From Actinoplanes couchii (GTDB lineage: Bacteria; Actinomycetota; Actinomycetes; Mycobacteriales; Micromonosporaceae), in assembly GCF_016862075.1 (NCBI RefSeq), contig NZ_BOMG01000014.1, positions 62,001 to 126,000 of the forward strand: DNA of 64,000 nucleotides. The letters are read 5' to 3'. Shown here in pieces: positions 24,646 to 32,891 of this stretch. The notes under the pieces were generated by a model. It was not told where the DNA came from. It worked only from the letters and a program-made list of their open reading frames with translations, and did no database searches. A program made the position numbers and the translations under genes. Every line of letters starts with the position of its first letter. Position 1 is the first letter of the stretch.

Positions 24646-25878
24646 TCAGACGGTGGCGGGCTCTGGGGTGAGGGCTGTGGTGGTTCGGCGGCGGTCCAGG
24701 TGGAAGCTGAGCAGGGACAGGAGCAGGCCGGTCATGGTCAGGGCCACGCCCAGCCACACCGAGGACAGGTAGCCCCAGCCGGCGGCGATCACTGCTCCGC
24801 CCAGGGCGGCTCCGATGGCGTTGGCGATGTTCAGGGACGACTGGTTCACCGCGGCGCCCATCAGCTGGGCTCCGGGGGCCACCGAGATCAGGCGGGCCTG
24901 CAGGGCCGGGACGATGAACAGGGCTGCCGCGCCGACCAGGAACGCTCCGGCGAACAGGCCGATCGGGTGGGCGGCGGCCAGGCCGAAGAAGACCGCGGCC
25001 GTCATCGAGGCGCCGAAACCGATCAGGATGGCGCGTTTCAGGTTGCGGTCGGCGGCTACCCCGCCGAGGGCGATGCCCACGGTCATGCCCAGGCCCATCA
25101 CGGCCAGCACCCACGGGACGGTGCTCTCGGACAGCCCGGCGATGTGCGTGGTGATCGGCGCGACGTAGGTGTTCATCGCGAAGAAACCGGCGGTCCCGAC
25201 GGCGACGGCCAGCGCCACCAGCCACACCTGCGGCGAACGGAAGGCCTGCAGCTCGGCGCGGGGTGAGCCGCCGGGCGCGGCCTCACTCGGCGGTACGGTC
25301 ACCAGCACCGCGATCAGGCTCAGCGCGAAGACGGCGGCCACCGCGAGGTACGCCGCCCGCCACCCCTGGACCTGCCCGAGCACCGTGATCAGCGGAACGC
25401 CGGCCAGGTTCGCGGCGGTCAGGCCACCGATGACGATCGACACGCCCTTGCCGTGGTTGCCCGGCCCGAGGATGTTCGCGGCCAGGATGCCGGCCGCCCC
25501 GAAGTAGGCGCCGTGCGCCAGCGCGGCCACGAACCGGGCGGTCAGCACCAGTTCGAAGGTGGGCGCCAGCGCGGACGCGGTGGTGCCGACGACGAAGAGC
25601 GCGAGCAGCCCGAGAACCAGCCGACGGCGGGGCACCCGGGCACTGAGCACCGCGATCGTCGGTGCGCCGGCGACCACACCCAGCGCATAGATGGTGATCA
25701 TCCAGCCGGTGCGGGCGAGCGCTTCCGGGATCGAGGCGGCGTACGACTCGGGCATCAGGTCACGGGCCATCTCCGGCAGCAGCCCCATGGCCACGAACTC
25801 GGTCAGCCCCAGCGCGAACCCGCCCAGAGAGAGGGCAAGCAGTGCCGCCCAACGGCGGCCGGCGGTCAGTGTCTCCAC
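24646..25878 (-). CDS. MFS exporter (DHA1, AraJ/YdhP type), copy 1
   Basis: A 410-residue, 12-helix major facilitator. MGLLPEMARDLMPESY follows TM1, ARVPRRRLVLGLLALF is the loop 2-3 signature, and RFVAALAHGAYFGAAG is the TM4-5 region. This is the drug:H+ antiporter type often annotated as arabinose efflux permease. It is about two-thirds identical by eye to the MFS gene at 25948. Two TAGAACGTTCTA operators lie directly upstream of its GTG, so it has its own LacI-controlled promoter although it follows copy 2. Substrate unknown; the LacI partner suggests a sugar-like inducer. Confidence 0.9.
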   Translation of the reverse strand: METLTAGRRWAALLALSLGGFALGLTEFVAMGLLPEMARDLMPESYAASIPEALARTGWMITIYALGVVAGAPTIAVLSARVPRRRLVLGLLALFVVGTTASALAPTFELVLTARFVAALAHGAYFGAAGILAANILGPGNHGKGVSIVIGGLTAANLAGVPLITVLGQVQGWRAAYLAVAAVFALSLIAVLVTVPPSEAAPGGSPRAELQAFRSPQVWLVALAVAVGTAGFFAMNTYVAPITTHIAGLSESTVPWVLAVMGLGMTVGIALGGVAADRNLKRAILIGFGASMTAAVFFGLAAAHPIGLFAGAFLVGAAALFIVPALQARLISVAPGAQLMGAAVNQSSLNIANAIGAALGGAVIAAGWGYLSSVWLGVALTMTGLLLSLLSFHLDRRRTTTALTPEPATV

Positions 25879-25889
25879 ATCCCAAGACT

Positions 25890-25927
25890 CTAGAACGTTC
25901 TAGTCCCACCCGGAATAGAACGTTCTA
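25890..25927. promoter_or_regulatory. two LacI-type operators before MFS copy 1
   Basis: CTAGAACGTTCTAG (25890-25903) and TAGAACGTTCTA (25916-25927) are perfect palindromes with a central CG, the usual LacI-family operator style. Centres are 25 bp apart, slightly over two helix turns. They sit 12-50 bp upstream of the leftward GTG at 25878. Confidence 0.85.
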
Positions 25928-25947
25928 GTAATCACAGAGCCGTCCGG

Positions 25948-27261
25948 TCAGGCGGTCAGGGACCGGTGGTGGGGCGGGGGTGGCAGGGCCGGGGTGGGCG
26001 CAGGTGGGAGGTGCGGGCCGGAATCGGGGCCGGGACCTTGGCCGGGGCCCTCGTCGGGGACTGGGCGGCGGGGCGGGGTCACCCACAGGCTCAGCAGGGC
26101 CAGGAGCAGGCCCGTCGCCGCGAGGGCCGCGCCTATCCAGATGGGGGCCAGGTAGCCCAGGCCGGCGGCGATGGCGGCTCCGCCCAGGGCCGCGCCGAGG
26201 CTGTTGGCCACGTTGGTGGCGGACTGGTTCACCGCACCGCCCATCAGCTGGGCGTCCGGGGCCGTCTCGATCAGGTGGGACTGCAGGGCCGGGTTGATGA
26301 AGGCGCACGTGGCGCCGACCAGGAGGGTCGCCGGGGAGAGGGCGTACGGGTAGCCGGCGGCCAGGCCGAACAGGACGATCGAGACGATCACGGCCACGAA
26401 ACCCCACAGGATCGCCTTGCGCAGGTCCCGGTCGGCGGCGGCTCCACCGGCGAAGACGCCGACCGTCATGCCCAGGCCCAGCACCGCGATCACCAGTGGG
26501 ACGGCGCCCGCCGGCAGGTCGGTGACCTGGGTGATCAGCGGGGCGATGTAGCTGTTGACCGCGAAGAAACCGGCGCTGCCCACCGACACCACCAACGCGG
26601 CCAGCCACACCCGTGGGGAGCGGAAGGCCCGCAGTTCGGTGCGCGGGGAGCCGGTGGGGACGGTGGCGGACGACGGGATGGTGACCGACACGGCGATCAT
26701 GCTGAGGGCGAAGACGGCGGCGATCGTCATGTACGCGATCCGCCACGTCTGTGCCTGCCCCAGCGCGATGACCAGCGGCACCCCGAGCAGGTTGGAGGCG
26801 GTCAGGCCGCCGAGCACGATCGCGAAACCCTTGCCCTGGTTGCCGGGGCCGAGGGTGCGGCCGGCCAGGAACGCGGCGGCGCCGAAGTAGGCGCCGTGGG
26901 CGAGCGCGCTGACGAACCGGCTGACCAGCACCAGCTCGAAGGTGGGCGCGAAGACGGCGGCCATGGTGCCGGCCACGAACGTGCCGAGCAGGATCAGGAC
27001 CAGGCGGCGGCGCGGCACCCGGGCGGTCAGGACGGCGATGGTGGGCGCGCCGACCACCACACCCAGGGCGTAGACGGTGATCACCCAGCCGGTCTTGGCG
27101 ATGGTGGCGGCGGAATCGGCGGCGTAGGCGTCGGGCAGCAGGGTCCGGGCCATCTCCGGAAGCAGGCCCATGGTGGCGAACTCGGCGAGTCCTAGTCCGA
27201 ATCCACCGAGAGACAGGGCGAAAAGTGCAGCCCAGCGGCGGCCGGAGGTGAGTTTGTCCAC
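25948..27261 (-). CDS. MFS exporter (DHA1 type), copy 2
   Basis: A 437-residue paralogue of the 24646 gene with the same helices and signatures (MGLLPEMARTLLPDAY, ARVPRRRLVLILLGTF, RFVSALAHGAYFGAAA). It differs in having a 40-residue Pro/Gly-rich cytoplasmic tail (DEGPGQGPGPDSGPHLPPAP). The GTG at 27261 gives MDKLTSGRRWAALFALSLGG, aligned with copy 1; the long frame further upstream is a shadow of the LacI gene. One TAGAACGTTCTA operator lies in the intergenic region shared with the divergent LacI gene. Tandem duplication is likely. Confidence 0.9.
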   Translation of the reverse strand: MDKLTSGRRWAALFALSLGGFGLGLAEFATMGLLPEMARTLLPDAYAADSAATIAKTGWVITVYALGVVVGAPTIAVLTARVPRRRLVLILLGTFVAGTMAAVFAPTFELVLVSRFVSALAHGAYFGAAAFLAGRTLGPGNQGKGFAIVLGGLTASNLLGVPLVIALGQAQTWRIAYMTIAAVFALSMIAVSVTIPSSATVPTGSPRTELRAFRSPRVWLAALVVSVGSAGFFAVNSYIAPLITQVTDLPAGAVPLVIAVLGLGMTVGVFAGGAAADRDLRKAILWGFVAVIVSIVLFGLAAGYPYALSPATLLVGATCAFINPALQSHLIETAPDAQLMGGAVNQSATNVANSLGAALGGAAIAAGLGYLAPIWIGAALAATGLLLALLSLWVTPPRRPVPDEGPGQGPGPDSGPHLPPAPTPALPPPPHHRSLTA

Positions 27262-27298
27262 GTGCTGGGACCTTAGAAGAATCAAGATCAAGAGGCGA

Positions 27299-27310
27299 TA
27301 GAACGTTCTA
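27299..27310. promoter_or_regulatory. LacI-type operator between MFS copy 2 and lacI-family gene
   Basis: A third exact TAGAACGTTCTA, 27 bp before the LacI-family GTG (27337) and 38 bp before the MFS GTG (27261). A TACGAT at 27324 could be the regulator's -10, putting the operator at its -35. It suggests joint control and autoregulation. Confidence 0.85.
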
Positions 27311-27336
27311 ACCCCTGTCCCTCGTACGATCGGCGG

Positions 27337-28338
27337 GTGCATCCAGCAGAAAAGCGGCCGACGCTCGCCGATGTAGCGGCCGAGGCGGGCGTTTCGGTCG
27401 CCCTGGTCTCGATCGTGATGCGCGACGCGCCGGGCGCCGGTGCCGCCACCCGCGAGCGGGTGCAGGAGGTGGCGCGCCGGCTCGGCTACCGGCCGGACAG
27501 CCGGGCCCGCCTGCTGCGCAGTGGCCGCAGCCGCCTGCTCGGGGTGGTCTTCGACGTGCAGCACCCGTTCCACCTGGACCTGATGACCGGGCTCTACGAC
27601 GCGGCCGGGGAGGCCGGTTACCAGCTCACGTTGAGTGCGGTCACGGCCCGGCGCGGCGAGCGTACGGCGGTCGGCGACCTGCTCCAGGACCGGTGCGAGG
27701 CGATCGTGCTGTTCGGCGGGGAGCTGCGCGGTTCGGAGCTGGCGTCGATCGCGGCCCGGCTGCCGGTGATCGCGATGATGCGCGGGGTCCGCCGCAAGGA
27801 CGTGGACGTGGTACACAACGACGACGCGCTCGGCTCGCACCAGGCCGTCGACCACCTGGTGGCGCTGGGGCACCGGCGGATCACGCACATCGACGGCGGC
27901 AGCGTGCACGGGACCGCCGAGCGCCGCGCCGGTTATCAGGAGGCGATGCGGCGGCACGGCCTGGACCAGCACATCCGGGTGATCTCCGGCGGCGCGGGCG
28001 AGGAGGACGGCGCGCGGGCCGCGGAGAGGCTGCTGGCCGATCCGCCGACCGCGGTGACCGTCTTCAACGACCTGAGCGCCACCGGGCTACTGGACGTGCT
28101 GCACCGCAACGGGCTGCGGGTGCCGGGGGACGTGAGCGTGGTCGGCTACGACGACACCAGCCTGAGCCGGCTCGCGCACATCGACCTGACGACCGTCGCC
28201 CAGGACGTCGAGGCGATGGCGACCCGGGCCGTGCAGCGCGCGGTCGAGCGGATCGAGGGCACCCCGACCGGGCCGCGCTCGGTGATCATCCCGCCGAGGC
28301 TGGTGGTGCGGGGAACGTCCGGCCCACCGGCCGGCTGA
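27337..28338 (+). CDS. LacI-family transcriptional regulator
   Basis: A 333-residue repressor. The helix-turn-helix is PTLADVAAEAGVSVALVSIV and the hinge segment is VQEVARRLGYRPDSRARLLR. A periplasmic-binding-protein-like sensor domain follows, with HLVALGHRRITHIDGG and DVSVVGYDDTSLSRLAHIDL, the usual LacI landmarks. The hinge position normally filled by a minor-groove Leu carries LLRSGRS. GTG start, probably on a near-leaderless transcript. It diverges from the MFS genes and almost surely binds the three TAGAACGTTCTA sites. The inducer is unknown. Confidence 0.93.
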   Translation: MHPAEKRPTLADVAAEAGVSVALVSIVMRDAPGAGAATRERVQEVARRLGYRPDSRARLLRSGRSRLLGVVFDVQHPFHLDLMTGLYDAAGEAGYQLTLSAVTARRGERTAVGDLLQDRCEAIVLFGGELRGSELASIAARLPVIAMMRGVRRKDVDVVHNDDALGSHQAVDHLVALGHRRITHIDGGSVHGTAERRAGYQEAMRRHGLDQHIRVISGGAGEEDGARAAERLLADPPTAVTVFNDLSATGLLDVLHRNGLRVPGDVSVVGYDDTSLSRLAHIDLTTVAQDVEAMATRAVQRAVERIEGTPTGPRSVIIPPRLVVRGTSGPPAG

Positions 28339-28494
28339 GTAGGAAGGTCAGCTGACGGATGGTTTGCGGGGTTCGGTGACCACCGCGTCCGGCCCGGCGG
28401 TCGCAGGTCGGTCCGGTGTTCCGCCCCGCCTCGCGTCGACGCGGCAGAGCTTTACTCCGACCGTACCGAAAAAGGGTCTGAAAACGGCAGGTCA

Positions 28495-28540
28495 ACCGTG
28501 CCGGCGCCGCATCGACGGGGGACCGCGACGCCGGCACGGT
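28495..28540 (-). terminator. terminator of the Gly-rich lipoprotein gene
   Basis: Perfect 12-bp arms ACCGTGCCGGCG and CGCCGGCACGGT enclose a 22-base loop, three bases after the lipoprotein stop. On the minus strand a TTTT run appears about 15 bases after the hairpin. The rest of the 28339-28543 gap shows no gene. Confidence 0.75.
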
Positions 28541-28543
28541 GGA

Positions 28544-29191
28544 TCAGGAGGCGGCCGACGCCGTGGGCTTGAGGACCGCGCAGGTCTCGGTGGCCTTCTT
28601 CACGGTCGCGTCCGAGGTGTCCAGGTTCGCGGTGTCGGTGACGCCGTTCTCCTTCAGGCAGTTCTGGTACGCGGCGTTCGCCCCGCCACCACCGGAGTTG
28701 CCGCCACCGCCGCGCTGACCGCCGCCGGCGCCCATGCTCGGGCGGACCGAGGCGCATGCCTCCTGGGCCTTCGCCCAGGTCGCCTCGTCGACACCGTCCG
28801 GCTTGCTGAAGCCGCCACCGCCGGGGAAACCGCCGCCACCACGCTGACCTGCGCTGCCGGAGGGCCGCGGCTGACCGGACGGGCGCGCGCCGTTGCCGTC
28901 GGGCGCGCCGGACGGGCGGGCGCCGTCGGGACCGCCGGAGGGCCGGGCACCGCCGTTGCCCATGCCGCCGCCGGGTCCGCCGGACGGCATGGTGATGGTG
29001 ACGCCGTTCTCGTTGAGGCAGCTGATGTACGCCGCGAACGCGTTGTTGCCGCCACCGTTCTGACCGGTGGCGCTGTCGCTGTCCGTGCTCGTCTCGTCCG
29101 TGCCGCCGCAGGCCGCCGTGAAGAGCAGGGCGACGGAGACCGCGAAGACGGCTACGGCGCCACGATGCGCCTTCGAACTGATCACCGGCAC
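28544..29191 (-). CDS. Gly/Pro-rich lipoprotein with two CLxENGV motifs
   Basis: A 215-residue predicted lipoprotein: signal AVAVFAVSVALLFTAAC with lipobox LFTAAC, then a Ser/Thr/Asp linker. Two homologous segments, AAYISCLNENGVTI and AAYQNCLKENGVTD, flank a Gly/Pro/Arg-rich region (RPSGGPDGARPSGAPDG). CLxENGV segments are familiar from actinobacterial lipoproteins near MacAB-like exporters (recalled). GTG 29191 follows AGGAG at seven bases; GTG 29185 is possible. It is divergent from the export operon at 29360 and probably works at the cell surface with it. Biochemical role unknown. Confidence 0.75.
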   Translation of the reverse strand: MPVISSKAHRGAVAVFAVSVALLFTAACGGTDETSTDSDSATGQNGGGNNAFAAYISCLNENGVTITMPSGGPGGGMGNGGARPSGGPDGARPSGAPDGNGARPSGQPRPSGSAGQRGGGGFPGGGGFSKPDGVDEATWAKAQEACASVRPSMGAGGGQRGGGGNSGGGGANAAYQNCLKENGVTDTANLDTSDATVKKATETCAVLKPTASAAS

Positions 29192-29305
29192 TGTGGGGCT
29201 CCTGTCAATGGTGGATGTCGCGGGGACGTGTGAAGGAAATAGGTCGCACCTGTGCGGAAGTTCGGACATTGCTAGGAGTTACCTAAGAACGCCGCCCGAT
29301 GCTCC

Positions 29306-29329
29306 GAGCCAACTCCCAGGTGGGACCGA
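29306..29329. promoter_or_regulatory. shared motif before the first membrane-fusion gene
   Basis: GAGCCAACTCCCAGGTGGGA (29306-29325) plus CCGA matches the sequence at 32832 in 18 of 24 positions, with the core CTCCCAGGT identical. The core begins 47 bp before the GTG at 29360. Candidate binding site for the response regulator at 30667. Confidence 0.5.
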
Positions 29330-29359
29330 GCCGACGGCGAGGACCGATCAGCACACTCG

Positions 29360-30622
29360 GTGACCATGGGTGTTGCAGTGGCCGGTCGCCGGCGTTTGAT
29401 CTGGCTCGCCGTCGCGGTCGTCGTGACGGCGTTGCTCGTCTTCGGCGTGGTGCGCGCGCTGACGGCCGGCGCCGCACAGGAGGAGACGAAGGCGGCCGAG
29501 ACCGTCAAGGCCGACAAGGGGGAGGTCACCACCGAGGTCGCCACCACCGGCACGCTGCAGGCGGCACAGACCCGCAGCCTGTCGTTCGCGGTGTCCGCCG
29601 AGGTGGAGTCGGTGAAGGTGCGGGCCGGGAACACGGTGACCGCCGGTCAGGTGCTCGCGACCGTCGACGACACCGACGCGGCGGAGAGGGTGGACGACGC
29701 GGCGGAGGCGCTGGACGACGCCCAGGACCGGCTGGAGTCCGCGCAGTCGGCTTCCACCACCACGACGTCGACCGGATGCGACGTGGCGGCCGGCTACACC
29801 ACCAGCGCCTCGCCGGAGCCGAGTGCGTCCGTGACCGTGACGGCCAGTCCCTCCCCGGCCGCGACGAGGACGACCACCGCGACACCCACCGCCTCCGCCA
29901 AGCCGACCGCGACAAGGACGACCACCGCGACCAAGCCGGCCCAGCCGAGGGGGACCTCCTCCTCGACGTGCGGGACGAGCGGTGGGGGGACCGGCTCCGA
30001 CCGCGGCGGATCCTCGTCCACCGACGCCATCCTCAGCGCCCAGCAGCGGGTCAACGCCGCCAAGGTCACCCTGGAGGAGGCCGAGGAGGCCCTGGAAGGC
30101 GCGACGATCACCGCCCCGATCGCCGGGAAGATCCTGACGGTGGCCGGCAAGGTCGGCACCAACGCCAAGTCCGGCTCCACCTTCATCACCCTGGCCGACA
30201 TCTACGACATGCAGATCAGCGCCGACTTCCCGGAGGCCGACGCGGACCGGCTGGAGGTCACCCAGAAGGCTGTCGTCACGCTCGCCGACCGGGCCGGTCA
30301 GACGTTCGACGCGACGGTGGTGCAGGTCGACCCGGTCGGCACCAGCGACGGCACGCTCACCCGGTTCGGGGTGGTGCTCTCCTTCGTCGAGGCGCCCGAG
30401 GAGTTGCTCGTCGGGCAGAGCGCCAACGTCCGGGTGACCACCGGCAGCAAGGAGAACGTGCTGCGTGTGCCCAGTACGGCGGTGCACGATGTGCGGGGGG
30501 AGGACGGCACCGTGCTCAAGGACGGCGCCGAGGTCGCGGTGAAGCTCGGGCTTCGCGGCGACCAGTACACCGAGATCACGTCCGGGCTCACCGAGGCCGA
30601 CGTGGTGTCGAAATCCTGGTAG
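29360..30622 (+). CDS. membrane-fusion (HlyD/MacA-like) adaptor with a Thr/Ser-rich insert
   Basis: A 420-residue adaptor: N-terminal anchor (about 12-36), lipoyl halves LSFAVSAEVESVKVRAGNTV and ATITAPIAGKILTVAGKVGT, and a beta-barrel (DMQISADFPEADADRLEVTQ). The coiled-coil hairpin (107-130 and 222-248) is split by a 90-residue low-complexity insert, 131-221 (TRTTTATPTASAKPTATRTT), with two cysteines (140, 204). In a one-membrane actinomycete such an insert may reach through the wall in place of contact with an outer-membrane channel. GTG 29360 or ATG 29366 can start it. First gene of the exporter and two-component cluster. Confidence 0.88.
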   Translation: MTMGVAVAGRRRLIWLAVAVVVTALLVFGVVRALTAGAAQEETKAAETVKADKGEVTTEVATTGTLQAAQTRSLSFAVSAEVESVKVRAGNTVTAGQVLATVDDTDAAERVDDAAEALDDAQDRLESAQSASTTTTSTGCDVAAGYTTSASPEPSASVTVTASPSPAATRTTTATPTASAKPTATRTTTATKPAQPRGTSSSTCGTSGGGTGSDRGGSSSTDAILSAQQRVNAAKVTLEEAEEALEGATITAPIAGKILTVAGKVGTNAKSGSTFITLADIYDMQISADFPEADADRLEVTQKAVVTLADRAGQTFDATVVQVDPVGTSDGTLTRFGVVLSFVEAPEELLVGQSANVRVTTGSKENVLRVPSTAVHDVRGEDGTVLKDGAEVAVKLGLRGDQYTEITSGLTEADVVSKSW

Positions 30623-30666
30623 CCCGTTCATAGCTGATTCAAAGAAAACGCTGATAGTTCTGTACG

Positions 30667-31416
30667 GTGCTCTCCGATACCCGAAGCCCCGTCACTGTGG
30701 CCGACTCCGCGGCACGGCCGTCCCGTGTCCTGGTCGTCGACGACGAGCCGAACATCTCCGCGCTGCTCAGTGCGACGTTACGGCTGGTCGCCTTCGACGT
30801 GCGGGTGGCCGAGTCGGGGCACGGAGCGCTACTGGCGGTGCAGGAGTTCGAGCCGGATCTGATCGTCCTGGACGTGATGCTTCCGGATGTCGACGGGATC
30901 GAGGTGGCCCGGCGGTTGCGTGCCGCCGGCCATCGGGTCCCGGTCCTGTTCCTCACGGCCAGGGACGCGGTGGAGGATCGCATCCTGGGACTGTCGGCCG
31001 GCGCGGATGACTACGTCACCAAGCCGTTCAGTCTCGAGGAGGTCGTGCTACGGATACGCGCGATCCTGCGCCGCAGCCAGCCGGAGGAGCCGCAGGAGGA
31101 CACCGGGGTTCTGCGGTACGCGGACCTGGAACTGGACGAGGACGCCCACGAGGTGCGGCGCTCGGGCCGGTTGATCGAGCTGTCGCCGACCGAGTTCAAC
31201 CTGCTCCGCTATCTGATGATCAACGCGGGCCGGGTGGTCAGCAAGGCGCAGATCCTGGACCGGGTCTGGAAGTACGACTTCGGGGGCGACGGCCGGATCG
31301 TGGAGTCCTACGTCTACTACCTGCGCCGGAAGATCGACCGGACCGATCCGCCGCTGATCCACACGGTGCGGGGGGTGGGGTACGCGCTGCGGCTGCCCCG
31401 AAGCGGCGAGGAGTGA
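30667..31416 (+). CDS. OmpR-family response regulator of the export operon
   Basis: A 249-residue regulator: receiver with Asp25-Asp26, phospho-acceptor Asp69 (VLDVMLPDVDG) and Lys119 (YVTKPFS), then a winged helix (EVRRSGRLIELSPTEFNLLR, YVYYLRRKID). GTG 30667 starts it; GTG 30697 is an alternative. The 44-bp gap before it holds TTCATAGCTGA-TTCAAAGAAA, an 11-bp direct-repeat arrangement of the kind OmpR dimers bind. The stop overlaps the kinase GTG. It probably controls the flanking membrane-fusion genes. Confidence 0.94.
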   Translation: MLSDTRSPVTVADSAARPSRVLVVDDEPNISALLSATLRLVAFDVRVAESGHGALLAVQEFEPDLIVLDVMLPDVDGIEVARRLRAAGHRVPVLFLTARDAVEDRILGLSAGADDYVTKPFSLEEVVLRIRAILRRSQPEEPQEDTGVLRYADLELDEDAHEVRRSGRLIELSPTEFNLLRYLMINAGRVVSKAQILDRVWKYDFGGDGRIVESYVYYLRRKIDRTDPPLIHTVRGVGYALRLPRSGEE

Positions 31417-32825
31417 TTCCCTGGCGGTTCTGGACGCTCAAGTCTCGACTCGTCCTCGTAGTTGCCGTTTTGTCGGGCATTGCGTTGCTGGTCGCCAACA
31501 TCGTCGGCGTGCTGCTGATCCGGAAATATCTGGAAAACCGCATCGACGACCAGCTGATCGGGATAAGTCGGCCCTTCTCCGATATGCCGCCCAACGGCTT
31601 CGGGCCTCGACCGGGTCGCTTCCGCGGCCTCGGCCCGGATCAGATCATGTACTTCTACGCTGCCGACGGCACGCTCGACGCCACCCGCAGTTCGCCGGCC
31701 GACGAGAGCCGACCGGATATTTTCGATATTTCGGACAAGTCGGATCCGTATACCGTCTCCTCCGCCGCCGGCGCCGATTGGCGCGTGCTGACCGTGAAGA
31801 TCGGCGACACCGGAGAGCGCGCCCTCGTCGGCTACTCCCTGCTGGAAGTCGATCAGACCACCGACCAGTTGATCCTCATCGACGCCGGCGTGATGCTGCT
31901 GCTACTGACCGCCCTGGGGTTCGGCGCGGCTTTTGTGGTCCGGATCGGCCTGCGCCCGCTGACCGCGATGGAATCGGTGGCGTCCGACATCTCCGCCGGC
32001 AGCCTGTCCGGCCGCATTCCCGACACCGACCCGCACACCGAACCCGGCCGTCTCGGCCTGGCCCTGAACGCGATGCTCACCCGCATCGAGGACGAGGTCG
32101 ACGCCCGAACGGCTTCCGAGCACCGCCTGCGCCAGTTCGTCGCGGACGCCTCCCACGAACTGCGCACCCCGCTGACGTCGATCCGCGGCTGGGCGGAACT
32201 CTATCGTCGCGGCGGCGCCCCGCCCGGCCCGCAGCTGGACGAGACGATGGGCCGTATCGAGTCCGAGTCGGCGCGGATGGCGGTGCTGGTCGAGGACCTG
32301 CTGCGGCTGGCCCGGATGGATCAGCAGCGCACCCTGGACCTGCGCCGCGTCGACCTGCTGGAGATCGCCGCGGACACCATCCGGGACGCGCACGCCCGCA
32401 TGCCGGGCCGTCAGGTGCTGCTGGCCGGTCTCAGCGACGACGAGGACACCTTCGAGCCGGCCACCGTGCTCGGCGACGACCACGGCCTGCGCCAGGTCGC
32501 GACCAATCTGGTGGCCAACGCGCTCAACCACACCCCACCGGAGGCGACCGTCACGGTACGTGTCGGTCTGGCTGCCGGCAGCGCGGTTCTCGAGGTCTCC
32601 GACAACGGTCCGGGGATCCCACCCGAGCACGCGCACCGGGTCTTCGAGCGCCTCTACCGCGCCGATTCGAGTCGCTCCCGCTCGCACGGTGGGGGTTCCG
32701 GGCTGGGCCTGGCGATCGTCAGCGCGATCGTGCAGGTGCACGCCGGCACGGTGGAGCTGCGGGAGACGCCCGGCGGTGGGGCCACCTTCCGGGTGGCACT
32801 TCCCGCAGTCGGTGACTCGCCGTGA
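31413..32825 (+). CDS. sensor histidine kinase of the export operon
   Basis: A 470-residue kinase: TM1 about 13-36, an extracytoplasmic domain of some 115 residues, TM2 about 153-176, HAMP, then FVADASHELRTPLTSIRGW (His248), NLVANALNHTPPE, DNGPGIP and GGGSGLGLAIV. GTG start within the regulator's stop (GTGA). The sensor contains PPNGFGPRPGRFRGLGPDQI, an unusual Gly/Pro/Arg stretch, perhaps for peptide or lipid ligands. Its place between two adaptor genes implies it senses export substrates or envelope damage. Confidence 0.94.
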   Translation: MIPWRFWTLKSRLVLVVAVLSGIALLVANIVGVLLIRKYLENRIDDQLIGISRPFSDMPPNGFGPRPGRFRGLGPDQIMYFYAADGTLDATRSSPADESRPDIFDISDKSDPYTVSSAAGADWRVLTVKIGDTGERALVGYSLLEVDQTTDQLILIDAGVMLLLLTALGFGAAFVVRIGLRPLTAMESVASDISAGSLSGRIPDTDPHTEPGRLGLALNAMLTRIEDEVDARTASEHRLRQFVADASHELRTPLTSIRGWAELYRRGGAPPGPQLDETMGRIESESARMAVLVEDLLRLARMDQQRTLDLRRVDLLEIAADTIRDAHARMPGRQVLLAGLSDDEDTFEPATVLGDDHGLRQVATNLVANALNHTPPEATVTVRVGLAAGSAVLEVSDNGPGIPPEHAHRVFERLYRADSSRSRSHGGGSGLGLAIVSAIVQVHAGTVELRETPGGGATFRVALPAVGDSP

Positions 32826-32831
32826 GTTTTT

Positions 32832-32855
32832 GAGCTGGCTCCCAGGTTGCGCCGA
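32832..32855. promoter_or_regulatory. shared motif before the second membrane-fusion gene
   Basis: GAGCTGGCTCCCAGGTTGCG (32832-32851) plus CCGA is the partner of the motif at 29306. The core CTCCCAGGT begins 53 bp before the ATG at 32892. It lies in the 66-bp gap after the kinase, so transcription may restart here. Confidence 0.5.
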
Positions 32856-32891
32856 AGCTCCTCATAGCACCGCGCCCCAGAGTGTGCGGTC

